NCBI RefSeq assembly: GCF_042849255.1
Contig: NZ_AP026866.1
Location: 3,720,001-3,784,000, forward strand
Length of the DNA: 64,000 bases
Direction of reading: 5' to 3'
Origin: Oceaniferula spumae
Lineage (GTDB): Bacteria; Verrucomicrobiota; Verrucomicrobiia; Verrucomicrobiales; Akkermansiaceae
The translations under genes were made by a program, and so were the position numbers. The notes below the pieces were generated by a model that was not told where the DNA came from, did no database searches, and saw only the letters and a list, made by a program, of their open reading frames with translations. Below are positions 62,021 to 64,000 of the stretch, piece by piece; within the stretch, counting starts at the first letter, position 1, and each line of letters begins with the position of its first letter.

Positions 62021-62774
62021 AGAAAACAAATACGCCAAACTTCATCGCATCGATGAACAGGCTCCAGTTAACTCCATCATCGAGGTGCGAGATCTTTGTG
62101 TGAGTGCGGACAAGGTCTGTATTTTCAACAAGGCGACACTTGGATTTGAGAGGAACACAGTGACCACGATCACAGGACCGTCAGGAGCTGGAAAAAGCAC
62201 TTTCTTGAAGTGCCTGAACAGGTTGATCGATTTTACACCGGAGCTGCAAGTGATCGGCGATGTCTTGCTCAATGGGATGTCGATCAGGTCCAAAGACGTC
62301 GATGCTGACGAGCTGCGTTCTCGAATCGCCACCTTGTTCCAGCAGCCCGTGATTTTTCCAGGCTCCATTGCGAAGAACGTGCTTTTTGGCATTCGCCACC
62401 AGCCGGGCTATGATAAAAAGGAAGCGGAGGAAATTGTAGAGACCGCACTTAAGTCAGCCGCCATCTGGGAGGAAGTCAAAGACAGACTAACAGCACCCGC
62501 ATCTCAGCTGTCAGTTGGGCAGCGTCAGCGTCTTTGTCTGGCCCGTATTTTGGCTATGGAGCCTGATGTGATCTTGATGGATGAACCGACGAGCGCCCTC
62601 GACCCCAAGGCCACCGCAGCCATCGAAGAACTTATTCAGCAGCTGAAGGGGAGCCGAACCATCATCATGGTCACTCACGATGAGGCTCAGGCCGGACGCG
62701 TAGCGGAAAAAAACATCTGCTTCACGGTGACCGATGGAGCTTGTTGCATAGAAGCTGGAATTGCAGCTTCCTGA
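62013..62774 (+). CDS. pstB: phosphate ABC transporter ATPase PstB
   Basis: A 253-residue ATPase. Walker A is GPSGAGKSTFL, the Q-loop TLFQQPVIFPGSI, Walker B VILMDEPTSALD and the H-loop MVTHDEAQA. The signature reads LSVGQRQRLCLAR, with Val where most PstB proteins have Gly (LSGGQ); the ATPase signature serine and second glycine are kept. The C-terminus is slightly short and unusual. It powers phosphate import and ends the operon, 18 bp from the converging acyltransferase gene. Confidence 0.93.
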   Translation: MHKENKYAKLHRIDEQAPVNSIIEVRDLCVSADKVCIFNKATLGFERNTVTTITGPSGAGKSTFLKCLNRLIDFTPELQVIGDVLLNGMSIRSKDVDADELRSRIATLFQQPVIFPGSIAKNVLFGIRHQPGYDKKEAEEIVETALKSAAIWEEVKDRLTAPASQLSVGQRQRLCLARILAMEPDVILMDEPTSALDPKATAAIEELIQQLKGSRTIIMVTHDEAQAGRVAEKNICFTVTDGACCIEAGIAAS

Positions 62775-62792
62775 TGATGGTTGCGACTTCTG

Positions 62793-64000
62793 TTAGGGTG
62801 CGGGTTTACGGTAAGTTTTAGAAAATTTCTCAAAGATCGGATCGAACAATGGCTGAAGTTGGAGGCTGCCAAATCCTGAAAGATGGTCTCTGTCTCGATA
62901 GAGTGATTGCCCGTCGAGTGCGATCCGGCAAAGGTTATTCTCGGTGAGAAAAACAGGCAGTGGATCGATGACGTGACAGTTTTTAGAGGCTGTGGAGTCG
63001 ATCACGCCATTCACGAAGGATTGATTTTTCGTGTGCTCCTCAAGAGTCACGCCCATTGTGGTAATATCGCGGTTGAACTGTACCGCGTGAACCAGAAGCT
63101 CAGGTGGGTTCCGTGGTTGGACAGGGACCTGTTTCAAGATCCACACCGTCACCCCCGCCTTGGTGAGAGTATCGATGGTCGCTGAGAATCTTGCTTTGAA
63201 GACTTCGGTGGATGGTTTGCCCGGTGCATCCGGGTCGCTCATACCATGAGTCCCTCTGGAGGTTCGGGCATAGGCTGCCCAACGGCATACGAGGATCACG
63301 TGTTTGATCTGATTTTTTTCGATAAATTGGAAGACTGCCTTGTTGTAGCGCTTCACGTTCCTACGCTCTGGGTCGACATCGACACCGAGTATGGCCGGGT
63401 GGGCATCTCGTACCGAGTAATGAAAGTTCACACGGTGCCGCTCAGCGAGTGACCGCATCAGTGGAGCGAGACTGCGGCAATGACTGTCACCCCAGAATAA
63501 AACCGGAAGCTGGGTTTGATCCGATGAGACGGGTAAAATGGTCGGGAGTTTACCTGATGTCACAACGGACTCGGTGCGGTTGAGCATTTTTGCCTCGGCG
63601 GCTTGAGCGTAAACTTGCGCCTCTGGACTTAGCCGTGAGGGGATTCCCTCTGCTTGGTAAATACCGGTGCCGATGAGAATAGGTAGCAGTGTGCCGACGA
63701 CGCCAAACCGGGCGATTTGTTTTCTGTTCCGGCAGATTGATTTCGTGCGGAACGGATTCTCTACATACTTCCATGTTAGATAGGCAAGAATAAAGCTGGC
63801 CAATACAAGCGAAAGCCGAAGAGTGAGTGATGGTTCAGACACGGACAGATGACGGCCATAAACAAGTAGCGGCCAGTGCCACAAATAAAGAGAGTAGGAA
63901 ATTTTGCCGACAAACACACATGGTTTCAATGCAAGTAGTTTGCCTGCTGTGGTAAGCATCGACTGGTTAGAAAAAATGAGTAACACGGCACCCAGGCACG
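62793..64000 (-). CDS. OafA-like acyltransferase with SGNH domain (partial, 5' end outside window)
   Basis: The frame runs to the right edge, so the N-terminal part of the membrane domain is missing; the GTG at 63986 is internal. What is seen is the last part of the acyltransferase-3 domain (KISYSLYLWHWPLLVYGRHL, WKYVENPFR) and the SGNH domain with FWGDSHCRSLAPL and a C-terminal RDRDHLSGFGS. It is clearly paralogous to the protein at 53686, with matching spacing. Likely transfers acyl groups to a surface polymer. Convergent with pstB. Confidence 0.88.
   Translation of the reverse strand, partial: CLGAVLLIFSNQSMLTTAGKLLALKPCVFVGKISYSLYLWHWPLLVYGRHLSVSEPSLTLRLSLVLASFILAYLTWKYVENPFRTKSICRNRKQIARFGVVGTLLPILIGTGIYQAEGIPSRLSPEAQVYAQAAEAKMLNRTESVVTSGKLPTILPVSSDQTQLPVLFWGDSHCRSLAPLMRSLAERHRVNFHYSVRDAHPAILGVDVDPERRNVKRYNKAVFQFIEKNQIKHVILVCRWAAYARTSRGTHGMSDPDAPGKPSTEVFKARFSATIDTLTKAGVTVWILKQVPVQPRNPPELLVHAVQFNRDITTMGVTLEEHTKNQSFVNGVIDSTASKNCHVIDPLPVFLTENNLCRIALDGQSLYRDRDHLSGFGSLQLQPLFDPIFEKFSKTYRKPAP

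Larger units (their letters stand above)
588..63781. repeat. dispersed word TGTTAG/CTAACA, about 90 copies
   Basis: Hand count gives about 92 copies across the window on either strand, about 60 as TGTTAG and about 32 as CTAACA on the plus strand, spaced about 700 bp on average. In coding regions it occurs in all frames: Leu-Leu-Gly (ctg tta gg), Leu-Thr (cta aca), Ser/Pro-Asn (tct aac a) and Val-Arg (gtt ag). Three stop codons (21590, 39937, 53656) and one terminator include it. The three sibling words AGTTAG, CGTTAG and GGTTAG occur only about 25 times together. G is favoured after the core (TGTTAGG). Confidence 0.7.

Noticed and set aside
588..63781. Explaining TGTTAG as a simple preference for the Leu codon TTA
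   Set aside because: The word also occurs as cta aca, tct aac a, cct aac a and gtt ag in coding sequence, and outside genes, so a codon preference cannot account for it.
1..64000. tRNA, rRNA and CRISPR arrays
   Set aside because: I looked for T-loop-like GGTTCGAATC patterns, rRNA blocks and regularly spaced direct repeats and found none.

Overview
The window is about 64 kb of a chromosome from a member of the Verrucomicrobiota, most likely the Verrucomicrobiales. The strongest marker is the gene at the left edge, which looks like protein A of the Verru_Chthon cassette, a set of pseudopilin-like genes known from this phylum. Moderate GC, many outer-membrane-type lipoproteins and signal peptides, a prepilin peptidase with an extra soluble domain, a DUF5069 protein and a probably sodium-pumping pyrophosphatase (a marine habit) fit this. 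I see no rRNA, tRNA, CRISPR array, prophage or insertion sequence. The region is ordinary chromosome with dense, mostly short operons on both strands.

Layout. 0-2.7 kb: end of the Verru_Chthon A gene and two related secreted proteins. 2.7-9.5 kb: a GNAT-nitrilase fusion, a PhoD-like phosphatase, a zinc-ribbon membrane protein and the membrane pyrophosphatase. 9.7-14.1 kb: a three-gene unit of an ABCG-like exporter, a membrane-anchored small domain and a secreted helical-repeat protein. 14.2-21.6 kb: AsmA-like protein, Nudix hydrolase, alpha/beta hydrolase, an unusual GT35 glucan phosphorylase-like protein, and a gamma carbonic anhydrase. 21.6-27.1 kb: a 1658-residue DUF4132/DUF5724-like protein followed by a bifunctional nuclease. 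27.2-34.2 kb: CCA-adding enzyme, prepilin peptidase, ArgB, a CHASE2-like membrane protein and an AmgK/MurU-like pair. 34.2-41.1 kb: ThuA, MutY, ArsC, small membrane proteins, SerS, a DUF2200 protein and a PIN/Phd toxin-antitoxin module. 41.2-53.7 kb: SecA, a DtxR/MntR-like regulator, PtsN-like IIA, ArgS, BioA, ketopantoate reductase, HU and SufE. 53.7-64 kb: two acyltransferase-SGNH paralogues framing an amidase-GH18-amidase wall-hydrolase cluster, a DUF5069 protein and a complete pstSCAB operon.

Functional themes are cell-wall turnover and recycling (two amidases, a GH18 hydrolase, AmgK/MurU-like enzymes), phosphate handling (Pst, PhoD-like phosphatase, pyrophosphatase), surface modification and secretion (SecA, prepilin peptidase, Verru_Chthon protein, OafA-like acyltransferases), and translation housekeeping.

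The most striking unexplained signal is not a gene. The six-base word TGTTAG (complement CTAACA) occurs, by my hand count, about 90 times in the window, in both orientations, in every codon phase, at stop codons and in one terminator hairpin, while AGTTAG, CGTTAG and GGTTAG together occur only about 25 times. This looks like nucleotide-level selection for a dispersed genomic word, comparable in kind to DNA uptake sequences, Chi/KOPS-type words or cyanobacterial HIP1.
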